A DNA stretch of 8,872 nucleotides from Candidatus Rokuibacteriota bacterium (GCA_016177555.1 JACOVB010000309.1:1-8872); one strand, 5' to 3'. Shown: positions 1-7,892, counted from the first letter of the stretch. Made by a program: numbers and translations. The notes: generated from the letters alone by a model not told the origin.

Positions 1-4
1 AGTG

Positions 5-12
5 AAAGGAGG
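5..12 (+). promoter_or_regulatory. Strong Shine-Dalgarno for the first small gene
   Basis: The octamer AAAGGAGG lies 4 bases before the ATG at 17. It decides the start: the same frame could open at a GTG at position 2, but that codon lies upstream of the ribosome binding site. It is the clearest Shine-Dalgarno in the window; several later genes have none. Confidence 0.8.
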
Positions 13-16
13 ATCT

Positions 17-280
17 ATGAACAAGGCTAGCCGAAGAGCGACTGAGGATCTGCGGTCCGAGTACAAGCGTTCCGACTTTGGGACGTTGGTTCGCGGCAAG
101 TACGCACACCGGGTCATTGAAGCCACGAATGTGGTCGTCCTCGATCCGAAGGTCGCCAAGGCGTTTCCAAATGATCGCGCCGTCAACAAGGCGCTGCGAG
201 GGCTGCTTCGCGATCGCAAGTCCTCCGCTCGCCCGACTACCCGTTCAACACGGACGCGCCGCGAGCGGCGCGCCGGTTAA
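17..280 (+). CDS. Small antitoxin-like hypothetical protein
   Basis: An 87-residue soluble, basic protein with no signal peptide or membrane segment. The core contains VRGKYAHRV (about residues 30-38), then TNVVVLDPKVAKAFPND (about 42-58) and AVNKALRGLL. This pattern of 'RGKYA...VVLDPxVAxxFPxxxAVNxALR' recalls small bacterial proteins often found as the second gene of toxin-antitoxin-like pairs; that is recognition from memory, and no biochemical function is known to me. If so, its partner would lie upstream of the window. The C-terminal tail is rich in Arg, Thr and Ser (TRSTRTRRERRAG) and is encoded partly by a GC-rich hairpin, so it may be a poorly conserved extension. Sampled GC (53-58%) is well below the housekeeping genes, which fits accessory DNA. 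The gene is convincing from its Shine-Dalgarno; the role is uncertain. Confidence 0.65.
   Translation: MNKASRRATEDLRSEYKRSDFGTLVRGKYAHRVIEATNVVVLDPKVAKAFPNDRAVNKALRGLLRDRKSSARPTTRSTRTRRERRAG
251..275 (+). other. GC-rich hairpin at the 3' end of the first gene
   Basis: CGCGCCGC (255-262) and GCGGCGCG (265-272) are perfect inverted repeats around a 2-base centre. As RNA this is a 7-bp stem with a 4-base loop, extended by CGG/CCG across a bulged A254. It lies inside the last codons, ending two bases before the TAA at 278. No T-run follows, so a classical intrinsic terminator is not supported, but it could slow polymerase or protect the transcript end. Confidence 0.5.
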
Positions 281-353
281 CGGTGCGTTGGGCAGCAGCG
301 CCAGATCGACCGGGTCCTGTCCGCGGGGGTCGGTGGGCGCGGTCACCCGCCCT

Positions 354-362
354 TGTGATACC
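354..362 (+). promoter_or_regulatory. Possible extended -10 box for the toxin-antitoxin operon
   Basis: TGTGATACC resembles an extended -10 element (TG-N-hexamer), although only three of six hexamer bases fit TATAAT. It ends 8 bases before the antitoxin ATG at 371, so the transcript would be nearly leaderless. There is no Shine-Dalgarno and no convincing -35. It is weaker than the similar elements before glmU and pcrA, but shares their spacing. Confidence 0.3.
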
Positions 363-370
363 CTCCGGGT

Positions 371-601
371 ATGGCTAACCCGGCGCGCGGACTCGAATCG
401 AAGGCCCTGAAGCTCTCGCGCCGGGACCGCGCCCGCCTCGCGCAACGCCTCCTCTCCAGCCTCGATCAGGAAGCAGATGCGGATGCTGAGCAACTCTGGC
501 TTGAGGAGGCGGAGCGTCGCCTGGGCCAGCTCAAGTCCGGAGAGGCCGTCGGGATTGCTGCCGAGAAGGTGATCAAGAAGGCTCGCTCCGCGCTTCGGTG
601 A
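371..601 (+). CDS. Type II antitoxin, addiction module component family
   Basis: A 76-residue protein whose pattern matches the 'putative addiction module component' antitoxins (TIGR02574, Pfam Unstab_antitox). It has an N-terminal helix LSRRDRARLAQRLLSSLDQ (about residues 15-33), an acidic linker, the signature WLEEAERRLGQLKSGEA (about 43-59), and a short tail AAEKVIKKAR. Such antitoxins bind and neutralise a RelE/ParE-fold toxin and usually repress their own operon; their disordered part is degraded when synthesis stops. The stop codon overlaps the toxin GTG by 4 bases (GTGA, 598-601), the usual arrangement for this pair. The ATG at 371 has no Shine-Dalgarno but follows a -10-like element at the spacing expected for a leaderless message. 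Length is normal for the family. Confidence 0.85.
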   Translation: MANPARGLESKALKLSRRDRARLAQRLLSSLDQEADADAEQLWLEEAERRLGQLKSGEAVGIAAEKVIKKARSALR

Positions 602-891
602 GAAGCGTTGAGTTTTATCCCGAGGCACAGGACGAGTTCATTTCGGCCGCGCAGTTCTACGAGAGCCAAGCGGGTGGGCTCGGGCTGGACTTCCTCCTCA
701 CGGTTCAGCGCACGTACGAACGACTGCTCGAGTTTCCTGCCAGCGGCCCGCCGTTTGGTCGCCGGCTCAGGCGTCTTCTGGTTCCGAAGTGTCCCTACGG
801 CCTCCTGTATCGTGTCGAGCCTGAGCGCATCTACATCGTGGCGGTCATGCACCTTCACCGTCGACCCGGCTACCGGCGGTCACGGCTCTGA
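598..891 (+). CDS. RelE/ParE-family toxin
   Basis: A 97-residue protein with the features of the ParE-like plasmid stabilisation toxin family (Pfam PF05016). It has an N-terminal strand and helix VEFYPEAQDEFISAAQFYE (about residues 4-22), a central helical part ending in FPASGPPFGRRLRRLLV, and the C-terminal strands PYGLLYRVEPERIYIVAVMH followed by LHRRPGYRRSRL. The RRPGYRR ending is typical of this group. Members are small toxins paired with a labile antitoxin; some are ribosome-dependent mRNases and ParE itself poisons gyrase, and the sequence alone does not decide which. The GTG start overlaps the antitoxin stop, which implies translational coupling so that antitoxin is made first; no strong Shine-Dalgarno is visible. 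Full length and intact, with lower GC (53-58% in sampled lines) than the downstream genes. Confidence 0.87.
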   Translation: MRSVEFYPEAQDEFISAAQFYESQAGGLGLDFLLTVQRTYERLLEFPASGPPFGRRLRRLLVPKCPYGLLYRVEPERIYIVAVMHLHRRPGYRRSRL

Positions 892-1127
892 AACGACGCT
901 GCCCAACTCTCGTTCGCCCATTCGCATGACCTTCCGTCCACCGGCCTCGGCCGATCGCTCCTGGTCCTGGTGGCCGCCTTCTGGGTCTTGCGCGCCATGG
1001 AGCAAGGGGATTGGCCCCTGAGCTCCCGGCCGAGCCGACCGCGTGCCCGCCGCGCGCGCAGGTTCCCTCCGCGTCATGTCGCGGTCGGTGACGGGAGGCC
1101 CGGCTGGCGAACTCGCGCGGGCGGCAG
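892..1127. other. Intergenic region with no supportable gene
   Basis: These 236 bases lie between the toxin and the pseudouridine synthase. The frame of the toxin stays open after its stop until TGA at 1129-1131 and encodes a short hydrophobic stretch (SLLVLVAAFWVL, about 955-990) followed by an Arg-rich, low-complexity tail. It has no ATG start and no ribosome binding site. A weak 5-bp hairpin AGGGG/CCCCT sits at 1005-1019. I see no RNA gene and no convincing promoter. It may hold the eroded end of a gene displaced by the accessory stretch. Confidence 0.5.
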
Positions 1128-2055
1128 TTGAAGACCTGGACCGCCACGGTCGCCCATGCCGAGGCCGGGACGCGGCTGGACCGCTGGCTGGCCGGGCGCC
1201 TCCCGGATCTCTCGCGTACGCGGCTCCGCGCGCTGATCGATGGCGGTCAGGTCCGCGTGGGCGGTCACGCCGTCAAGGCGGCGCATCGCCTCAGGGCCGG
1301 CGAGCGCGTCGAGGTTCTCATCCCTCCGCCGCCTCTCGAGACCATGGCCCCGGAAGCGATCCCGCTCCGCATCGTCTTCGAGGACGAGGACGTGCTCGTG
1401 GTGGACAAGCCCGCGGGGATGGTGACGCATCCGGGGGCGGGGCAGCGCACCGGCACCCTGGCGGCGGCGGCGCTGGCCCATGCCCCCGGGATCGCGGGCG
1501 TCGGGGGACCACGCCGGCCGGGGATGCCTGATCGTGCTGGCGAAGACGCAACGCGCCTACGAGGCGCTGACGGCACAGCTGGCGCGCCGGAGCGTCAACC
1601 GCCGCTACCTCTGTCTCGTCCACGGGACGGTCACGCGGCAGAGCGGAGTGATCGACGCGCCCATCGGACGCGACCCGCGCTCGCGGGTGCGCATGGCGGT
1701 GGCCCGGGAGGGCAAAGGCAAGCGGGCGGTGACGCGCTTCACCGTCCTGGAGCGCTTTCCGGGCGTCAGCTTCCTCGAGTGCCGGCTCGAGACCGGCCGC
1801 ACGCATCAGATCCGCGTGCACCTGGCCTCGCTCGGCCACCCGCTCCTGGGTGACGAGACCTACGGCCGGCGCCGCGCGGCTCCTGTCGGGGACCTCGAGC
1901 TGGCCCGGCTCATCCGCGAGCTCGACGGCGTGGCGCTACACGCCGCGGGGCTGGCCTTCACTCATCCGGGCTCCGGGGCCCCCGTGGATCTCCTGTCTCC
2001 TTTGCCCGACAGAATGGAGCGCCTGCTGTCTCGCCTGCGCCACAGGCCGCCATGA
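1128..2055 (+). pseudogene. rluD: RluD-type 23S rRNA pseudouridine synthase, broken at active site
   Basis: Enzymes of this family (RluA/RluC/RluD) isomerise uridines in 23S rRNA; RluD makes the three pseudouridines of helix 69. The first frame runs from a TTG start and holds an S4-like RNA-binding domain (RLDRWLAGRLPDLSRTRLR, RVGGHAVKAAHRL) and the first catalytic-domain strands (VVDKPAGMVTHPGAGQ), up to GPRRPG at about 1523. The second frame, offset by one, resumes at 1525 with CLIVLAKTQRAYEAL, then NRRYLCLVHG, the signature ETGRTHQIRVHLASLGHPLL and the end of the domain. Between them the family has IVHRLDKDTSG, which carries the catalytic Asp; it is absent. Restoring 11 residues would need 32 extra bases and give a normal length of about 319 residues. 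Either a real inactivating deletion or an assembly error. The TTG start is chosen because the frame has an upstream stop at 1089 and no earlier ATG or GTG; its Shine-Dalgarno is poor. Confidence 0.88.
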
Positions 2056-2078
2056 TCAACATGGTGGGGCCATGTTGA
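2056..2078 (+). terminator. Hairpin directly after the rluD stop
   Basis: TCAACATGG (2056-2064) and CCATGTTGA (2070-2078) form a perfect 9-bp stem with a 5-base loop TGGGG, starting on the base after the TGA. No T-run follows (the next bases are CCGTGGGCC), so Rho-independent termination is doubtful. It could be a transcript-end stabiliser, a Rho-type pause, or a symmetrical protein site. Confidence 0.5.
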
Positions 2079-2091
2079 CCGTGGGCCGGAA

Positions 2092-2134
2092 GGGCCCGTC
2101 AGCCCCGTTTCCCCCGCGCCCCGGGGCCCGTCAG
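2092..2134 (+). repeat. 11-bp direct repeat between rluD and glmU
   Basis: GGGCCCGTCAG occurs at 2092-2102 and again at 2124-2134, 32 bases apart, within a C- and G-rich intergenic stretch. Each copy contains the palindrome GGGCCC. Two exact 11-mers this close exceed casual expectation, but strong base bias reduces the significance. Confidence 0.45.
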
Positions 2135-2152
2135 GCCCTGTGGCACGCCGCG

Positions 2153-2161
2153 TGCTAGAAT
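2153..2161 (+). promoter_or_regulatory. Extended -10 promoter element of glmU
   Basis: TGCTAGAAT fits the sigma-70 extended -10 consensus TG-N-TATAAT with one hexamer mismatch (TAGAAT). It ends 9 bases before the glmU ATG, so initiation about 7 bases after the hexamer would leave a leader of only about 3 bases. There is no convincing -35 at 2133-2138 and no Shine-Dalgarno before the ATG, consistent with an extended -10, near-leaderless promoter. Confidence 0.5.
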
Positions 2162-2170
2162 CGATCAAGC

Positions 2171-3580
2171 ATGAAGAAGCTGATAGCGGTCATTCTCGCG
2201 GCGGGCGAGGCCAAGCGCATGCGCTCGAGCCGCCCAAAGGTGCTCCACCCGCTCTGCGGCCGGCCCCTGATCGCCTATCCCGTCGCGGTGTGCCGGGCGC
2301 TGGGGGCCCGCGTGGTGGTGGTCGTGGGACGCGCCGCCGACGAGGTGCGGGCCGCGCTCGGCGAGGCCGACGATCTCACCTTCGTCGAGCAGAAGGAGCG
2401 GCTCGGGACGGGGCATGCGGTGCTCCAGACGCGCGGCGCCTGCGGGGGCGACGAGGGGATTGTCCTCGTGATCCCCGCCGACCAGCCGCTGCTCGCCGAG
2501 CCCACGCTGCGCCGCCTTGTGGAGCATCACCGCGCCACCGGCGCCGCCGCCACCCTGCTCACGGCCGTGCTGGACGATCCCACCGGCTACGGGCGGGTGG
2601 TCCGCGAGGGCGAGCGACCCGTCGCCATTGTCGAGCACCGCGATGCGACGGAAGCGCAGCGCGCCATCCGCGAGATCGGCACCTCCGTCTACTGCTTCGA
2701 GGCACGCCGCTTCTGGCCGGCGCTCTCGCAGGTGACGCCCCAGAACGACCAGGGCGAGTACTACCTCACCGACGTGATCGGGATTCTCCAGCGCGAGCGG
2801 CAGCGGATCGAGGCCGTGGTCGCACCCGATGCGGCCGAGTGCCTCGGTATCAATGACCGGAAGCAGCTCGCCCAGGTCTCGGCTATCGTGCGCCGGCGCA
2901 TCCTCGACCGTCTCATGGCCGAGGGCGTCACCGTCCTCGACCCGGCCTCGACCTTCGTGGACGACACCGTGCGGATCGGGGCGGACACCGTGCTCTATCC
3001 CGGAGTGATCCTCGAGGGGCAGACCGTCATCGGCAGCGAGTGCGTGGTGGGGCCGGGCTGCCACGTCGTGTCGAGCCGGCTGGGCGATCGCGTGGCGCTC
3101 AAGCCCTACTGCGTGCTCACCGAGGCGCGCGTGGAGGACGGCGCGCAGCTCGGCCCCTTCTGCCACCTGCGGCCGCTCTCGCACGTGGGCCCGGCGGCGA
3201 AGATCGGCAACTTCGTGGAGATCAAGAAGTCGCGCATCGGGCGCGGGGCCAAGGTGCCCCACCTCTCCTACGTGGGGGATGCCACGGTGGGCGAGGGCGC
3301 CAACCTGGGCGCGGGCACGATCACCTGCAACTACGACGGCGTGACCAAGCACGAGACGGTGATCGGCGACCGGGCCTTCATCGGCACCAACGCGAGCCTC
3401 GTCGCCCCGGTGACCATCGGCGAGGGCGCCTACGTGGCGGCGGGTTCGGTCATCACCAAGAACGTCCCGCCCGGCGCGCTGGCGGTGGCGCGGGGCCGGC
3501 AGGAGATACGCGAGGGCTGGGCCGCTCGCCGCCAGGCCGCGCGCCGCCGCGACACAGAGAAGCCCGCGGGCCAGGACTAG
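2171..3580 (+). CDS. glmU: Bifunctional GlmU: GlcN-1-P acetyltransferase / GlcNAc-1-P uridyltransferase
   Basis: Cytoplasmic trimeric enzyme that acetylates glucosamine-1-phosphate with acetyl-CoA and then couples the product to UTP, giving UDP-GlcNAc for peptidoglycan and lipopolysaccharide. The 469 residues are a normal length. The N-terminal nucleotidyltransferase domain (about 1-230) has LAAGEAKRMRSSRPKVLHPL with catalytic Lys23, Gln74, GTGHA (79-83), the metal-binding Asp104 in PADQPLL, GYGRV (139-143), Glu155 and GINDRKQLA. The C-terminal left-handed beta-helix (about 250-450) shows many hexapeptide repeats and KVPHLSYVGD, whose His364 aligns with the catalytic base His363 of E. coli, then GAGTITCNYDG. 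The last 20 residues form a basic, probably disordered tail. Two uridyltransferase positions differ from E. coli: Ala103 replaces the Gly before the metal Asp, and Gly170 replaces the Asn in EINTG. The ATG at 2171 is supported by the domain start and promoter spacing. glmS follows after 210 bases. Confidence 0.97.
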   Translation: MKKLIAVILAAGEAKRMRSSRPKVLHPLCGRPLIAYPVAVCRALGARVVVVVGRAADEVRAALGEADDLTFVEQKERLGTGHAVLQTRGACGGDEGIVLVIPADQPLLAEPTLRRLVEHHRATGAAATLLTAVLDDPTGYGRVVREGERPVAIVEHRDATEAQRAIREIGTSVYCFEARRFWPALSQVTPQNDQGEYYLTDVIGILQRERQRIEAVVAPDAAECLGINDRKQLAQVSAIVRRRILDRLMAEGVTVLDPASTFVDDTVRIGADTVLYPGVILEGQTVIGSECVVGPGCHVVSSRLGDRVALKPYCVLTEARVEDGAQLGPFCHLRPLSHVGPAAKIGNFVEIKKSRIGRGAKVPHLSYVGDATVGEGANLGAGTITCNYDGVTKHETVIGDRAFIGTNASLVAPVTIGEGAYVAAGSVITKNVPPGALAVARGRQEIREGWAARRQAARRRDTEKPAGQD

Positions 3581-3605
3581 CCCGATGCTCAGGATTTCTC
3601 CGGTC

Positions 3606-3778
3606 GCTCAAAAGGGTCCAGATGCGAGGCGGCGCCCGACGCCCGCACGCGAGGCGTACTCCGCTTGGCGAGCTGAGCCGGAGGCGAGGCGAGCATATCC
3701 GGAGATCCGGCGAGCGCACGCGAGTCACGTCGAGCGGGCGGCCGAGGGCGCCAACGACGCAGATCGGCCGTTTTCAGC
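3606..3778. repeat. Candidate interspersed intergenic element with imperfect terminal inverted repeats
   Basis: The gap between glmU and glmS (3581-3790) holds a structured block. The left end GCTCAAAAGGG...GGCGCC (3606-3636) and right end GGCGCC...GTTTTCAGC (3747-3778) are imperfect inverted repeats: about 22 of 31 positions match with one gap, including GGCGCC, GCTCAAAA/TTTTCAGC and scattered bases between. The interior repeats CGCACGCGAG in direct orientation at 3644-3653 and 3715-3724. The right end carries a T4 run and finishes 12 bases before the glmS ATG. I recall similar blocks (AAAAGG...CCAGATGCGAGGCG...TTTTCAGC) repeated between genes in GC-rich uncultivated genomes, but cannot show other copies here. 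Possible roles are a REP/MITE-like element or a bidirectional terminator. The frame open across it (3585-3788) looks like a by-product. Confidence 0.5.
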
Positions 3779-3790
3779 GGCCTGCTAGCC

Positions 3791-5629
<1,839 letters not shown>

Positions 5630-5640
5630 CCGCCGCCCGC

Positions 5641-5660
5641 GGAGCCCGCATCCAGGCTCC
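5641..5660 (+). other. Short hairpin between glmS and pcrA
   Basis: GGAGCC (5641-5646) and GGCTCC (5655-5660) are perfect inverted repeats with an 8-base loop, starting 11 bases after the glmS stop. A C-run follows instead of T-run. It may contribute to ending the glmS transcript before the pcrA promoter, but at 6 bp it is weak evidence. Confidence 0.35.
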
Positions 5661-5682
5661 CCCCGGTGCGCGCGCTCCCGTG

Positions 5683-5691
5683 TGGTATCGT
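5683..5691 (+). promoter_or_regulatory. Possible extended -10 box of pcrA
   Basis: TGGTATCGT matches TG-N-TATAAT with two hexamer mismatches. It ends 8 bases before the ATG at 5700, the same geometry as at glmU, and no Shine-Dalgarno is seen. It overlaps the in-frame GTG at 5682, which argues that the GTG is not the start. Confidence 0.42.
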
Positions 5692-5699
5692 ACAAGCCC

Positions 5700-7892
5700 A
5701 TGCTCCGCTCGGAAGTGAGCCGCGAGGCGATCCTCTGCCCGCTGAATCCGGTGCAGCGGGAAGCCGTGATGGCCACCCGGGGCCCGCTCCTCGTCCTGGC
5801 GGGGGCGGGGAGCGGCAAGACGCGCGTCATCGCCCACCGCATCGCCTATCTCCTCGGCGTCGAGGGGGTCCATCCGCGCCACGTGCTCGCCGTCACGTTC
5901 ACGAACAAGGCCGCCGGCGAGATGCGCCGGCGCGTCGAAGAGCTGGTGCTGCCCGCGGGGATCCGCCCGCCCCTCATCGCCACCTTCCACTCCATGTGCG
6001 TCCGGCTGCTCCGCGCGCATGCCCCGCGCGTGGGCCTCACCCCCTCCTTCGTGATCTACGACGAGGAGGACCGGCTCACCCTGGTCCGGGAGGCCATGCG
6101 CGAGCTCAAGCTGGACGAGCGCGAGCTCACGCCGACCGCGGCCGTGTACCGGATCAGCCACGCCAAGAACCAGATGCTCTCGGTGGAGGAGGTCGAGCGC
6201 TTCGCCCGGACGCCGCGCGAGGAGCGCATCGCCTCGCTGTACCGACTCTACGAGGGCCGGCTGCACGGGATCGGCGCGGTGGACTTCGACGACCTGCTGC
6301 TCCTGGGCGTGCGCCTCTTCGAGGCCGCGCCGGACACCCTCGCGTGGTACCGGGAGCTCTGGCAGCACGTGCTCGTGGACGAGTACCAGGACACCAACCG
6401 CGCCCAGTACCAGCTGGTGCGGCTCCTGACGCAGGAACACCGCAACCTCTGTGTCGTGGGCGATCCCGACCAGTCGGTCTACCGGTGGCGGGGCGCGGAT
6501 CTCCGGAACATCCTCGACTTCGAGAAGGACTTCCCGGACTGCCGCGTGGTGGCGCTCGAGCAGAACTACCGGTCCACGAAGCGCATCCTCCGGATGGCCT
6601 CGGCGGTCATCCAGCACAACACGGCGCGCAAGGACAAGACGCTCTGGACGGAGAACGCCGAAGGAGAGACGGCGGCCGTGTACCGGGCGTGGGACGAGAA
6701 CGAGGAGGCAGGCTTCGTGGCCCGCGCGATCCGCGACCTCCACGACCGGGGCGGGGAGTACCGCGACACGGCGATCTTCTATCGCACCAACGCCCAGTCG
6801 CGGGTCCTGGAGGACGCGCTCCGCCGCGCGAGCCTCCCGTACCTCATCGTGGGCGGCGTCCGCTTCTACGAGCGGAGAGAGATCAAGGACGTGGTGGCGT
6901 ATCTCCGCCTCGTGGTGAATCCCAGGGACGACGTCGCGTTTCGCCGCGCGGTGGCCGCGCCCTCCCGCGGCATCGGCCGGACGACGCTCGACCATCTGGA
7001 TGCCCTGGCGCGCCGCAGCGCGCTGGGCCTGCTGGCCGGTTGCGACGCGCTCCCGCCCGAGATCACGGCCAAGCCGCGCAAGGCGCTCCAGAACTTCGCC
7101 GGGCTCGTCGTCCGTCTCGGGGAGCGGCGCGCCGCGCTGCCGCTGCCGGCCTTCATCGACGAGGTGCTGGCCGCCTCCGGCTACCGCGAGGCGCTCAAGG
7201 CCGAGCGCACGGCGGAGGCCGATGCGCGGATCGAGAACCTGGAGGAGCTCGTCGCGGCCTCCGAGGAGTTTCTCCAGTCCCGGGCGGCCGAGCCCCCGGG
7301 CGAGGGTGCGCTGGAAGCCTTCCTCGACTCCATCTCGCTCGTGGCCGACACCGATGAGATCGAGGAGGACCCCACGGGGGTCACCCTCATGACGCTGCAC
7401 GCCGCCAAGGGGCTCGAGTTCCCCGCCGTGTTCCTCACGGGCATGGAGGAAGGGATCTTCCCCCATTCGCGCTCCATGAACGACCCGGAGGAGCTTGAGG
7501 AGGAGCGGCGGCTCTGCTACGTCGGTCTCACGCGGGCCAAGGAGCGTCTCTTCCTGTCCTACGCGCTCCACCGGCGGCTGCACGGGTACGGGCTCGGGGA
7601 GCCCTCGCGCTTCCTCCTGGAGATCCCGGAGGACGCCCTGACGCTCCTCAACTCCCGCGCCGCCGAGCCGCGCATGCCGTCGCGCTCGACCGGACCCATG
7701 CCGCAGGAGGTGGAGCCGGACGACGATCTGCCTTTCCGCGTGGGCGCCAGGCTCCGGCACGCGCGCTGGGGCGAGGGGCTCCTGGTGGGGATCGAGCGGG
7801 AAGGGGCCGACGTGATCGCCACCGTGCACTTCGCGAGCGTCGGGCGCAAGCGCCTGTCGCTCCAGTACGCGCACCTCGAGGAGATCGAGTGA
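5700..7892 (+). CDS. pcrA: PcrA/UvrD-type ATP-dependent DNA helicase
   Basis: Superfamily 1A 3'-5' DNA helicase acting in nucleotide excision repair, replication-conflict resolution and removal of proteins from DNA. From the ATG the protein is 730 residues, normal for PcrA. All core motifs are present: Q motif LNPVQREAV, Walker A AGAGSGKT (34-41), Ia AVTFTNKAAGEMRRRV, Walker B/II VDEYQDTNRAQY (Asp227-Glu228), III GDPDQSVYRWRGAD, IV QNYRSTKRIL, V MTLHAAKGLEF (564-574) and VI YVGLTRAKE (607-615). The C-terminal segment after a Pro/Glu/Asp-rich linker, VGARLRHARWGEGLLVGIER onward, is the Tudor-like domain that in PcrA/UvrD contacts RNA polymerase, which points to this subfamily rather than Rep. 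The same frame can open at GTG 5682, adding six residues, but homology begins later and the -10-like box overlaps that codon. The stop overlaps the gatC GTG by 4 bases, so the genes are probably co-translated. Confidence 0.96.
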   Translation: MLRSEVSREAILCPLNPVQREAVMATRGPLLVLAGAGSGKTRVIAHRIAYLLGVEGVHPRHVLAVTFTNKAAGEMRRRVEELVLPAGIRPPLIATFHSMCVRLLRAHAPRVGLTPSFVIYDEEDRLTLVREAMRELKLDERELTPTAAVYRISHAKNQMLSVEEVERFARTPREERIASLYRLYEGRLHGIGAVDFDDLLLLGVRLFEAAPDTLAWYRELWQHVLVDEYQDTNRAQYQLVRLLTQEHRNLCVVGDPDQSVYRWRGADLRNILDFEKDFPDCRVVALEQNYRSTKRILRMASAVIQHNTARKDKTLWTENAEGETAAVYRAWDENEEAGFVARAIRDLHDRGGEYRDTAIFYRTNAQSRVLEDALRRASLPYLIVGGVRFYERREIKDVVAYLRLVVNPRDDVAFRRAVAAPSRGIGRTTLDHLDALARRSALGLLAGCDALPPEITAKPRKALQNFAGLVVRLGERRAALPLPAFIDEVLAASGYREALKAERTAEADARIENLEELVAASEEFLQSRAAEPPGEGALEAFLDSISLVADTDEIEEDPTGVTLMTLHAAKGLEFPAVFLTGMEEGIFPHSRSMNDPEELEEERRLCYVGLTRAKERLFLSYALHRRLHGYGLGEPSRFLLEIPEDALTLLNSRAAEPRMPSRSTGPMPQEVEPDDDLPFRVGARLRHARWGEGLLVGIEREGADVIATVHFASVGRKRLSLQYAHLEEIE
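7878..7883 (+). promoter_or_regulatory. Shine-Dalgarno for gatC
   Basis: GAGGAG lies 5 bases before the GTG at 7889, within the last codons of pcrA. It supports the GTG as the gatC start and local re-initiation by ribosomes finishing pcrA. Confidence 0.6.

Noticed and set aside
1480..2055. The second half of rluD as an independent intact gene
   Set aside because: Its apparent N-terminus before 1525 has no family similarity and no ribosome binding site, and the first half aligns directly with the missing part of the same protein.
2165..3352. A 395-codon minus-strand open frame opposite glmU
   Set aside because: Shadow frame with no recognisable motifs; the + strand frame is an unambiguous full-length GlmU.
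3585..3788. A 67-codon + strand frame inside the glmU-glmS gap
   Set aside because: It coincides with the inverted-repeat block and has Arg/Ala/Glu-rich sequence with no ribosome binding site; more likely a by-product of the element.
3581..3790. glmS ribozyme/riboswitch upstream of glmS
   Set aside because: The known ribozyme is mostly in Gram-positive bacteria and I could not match its conserved core here; the gap is instead an inverted-repeat block.
5682..5699. GTG at 5682 as the pcrA start
   Set aside because: It adds six residues outside the family homology, has no Shine-Dalgarno, and overlaps the -10-like box that fits the ATG at 5700.
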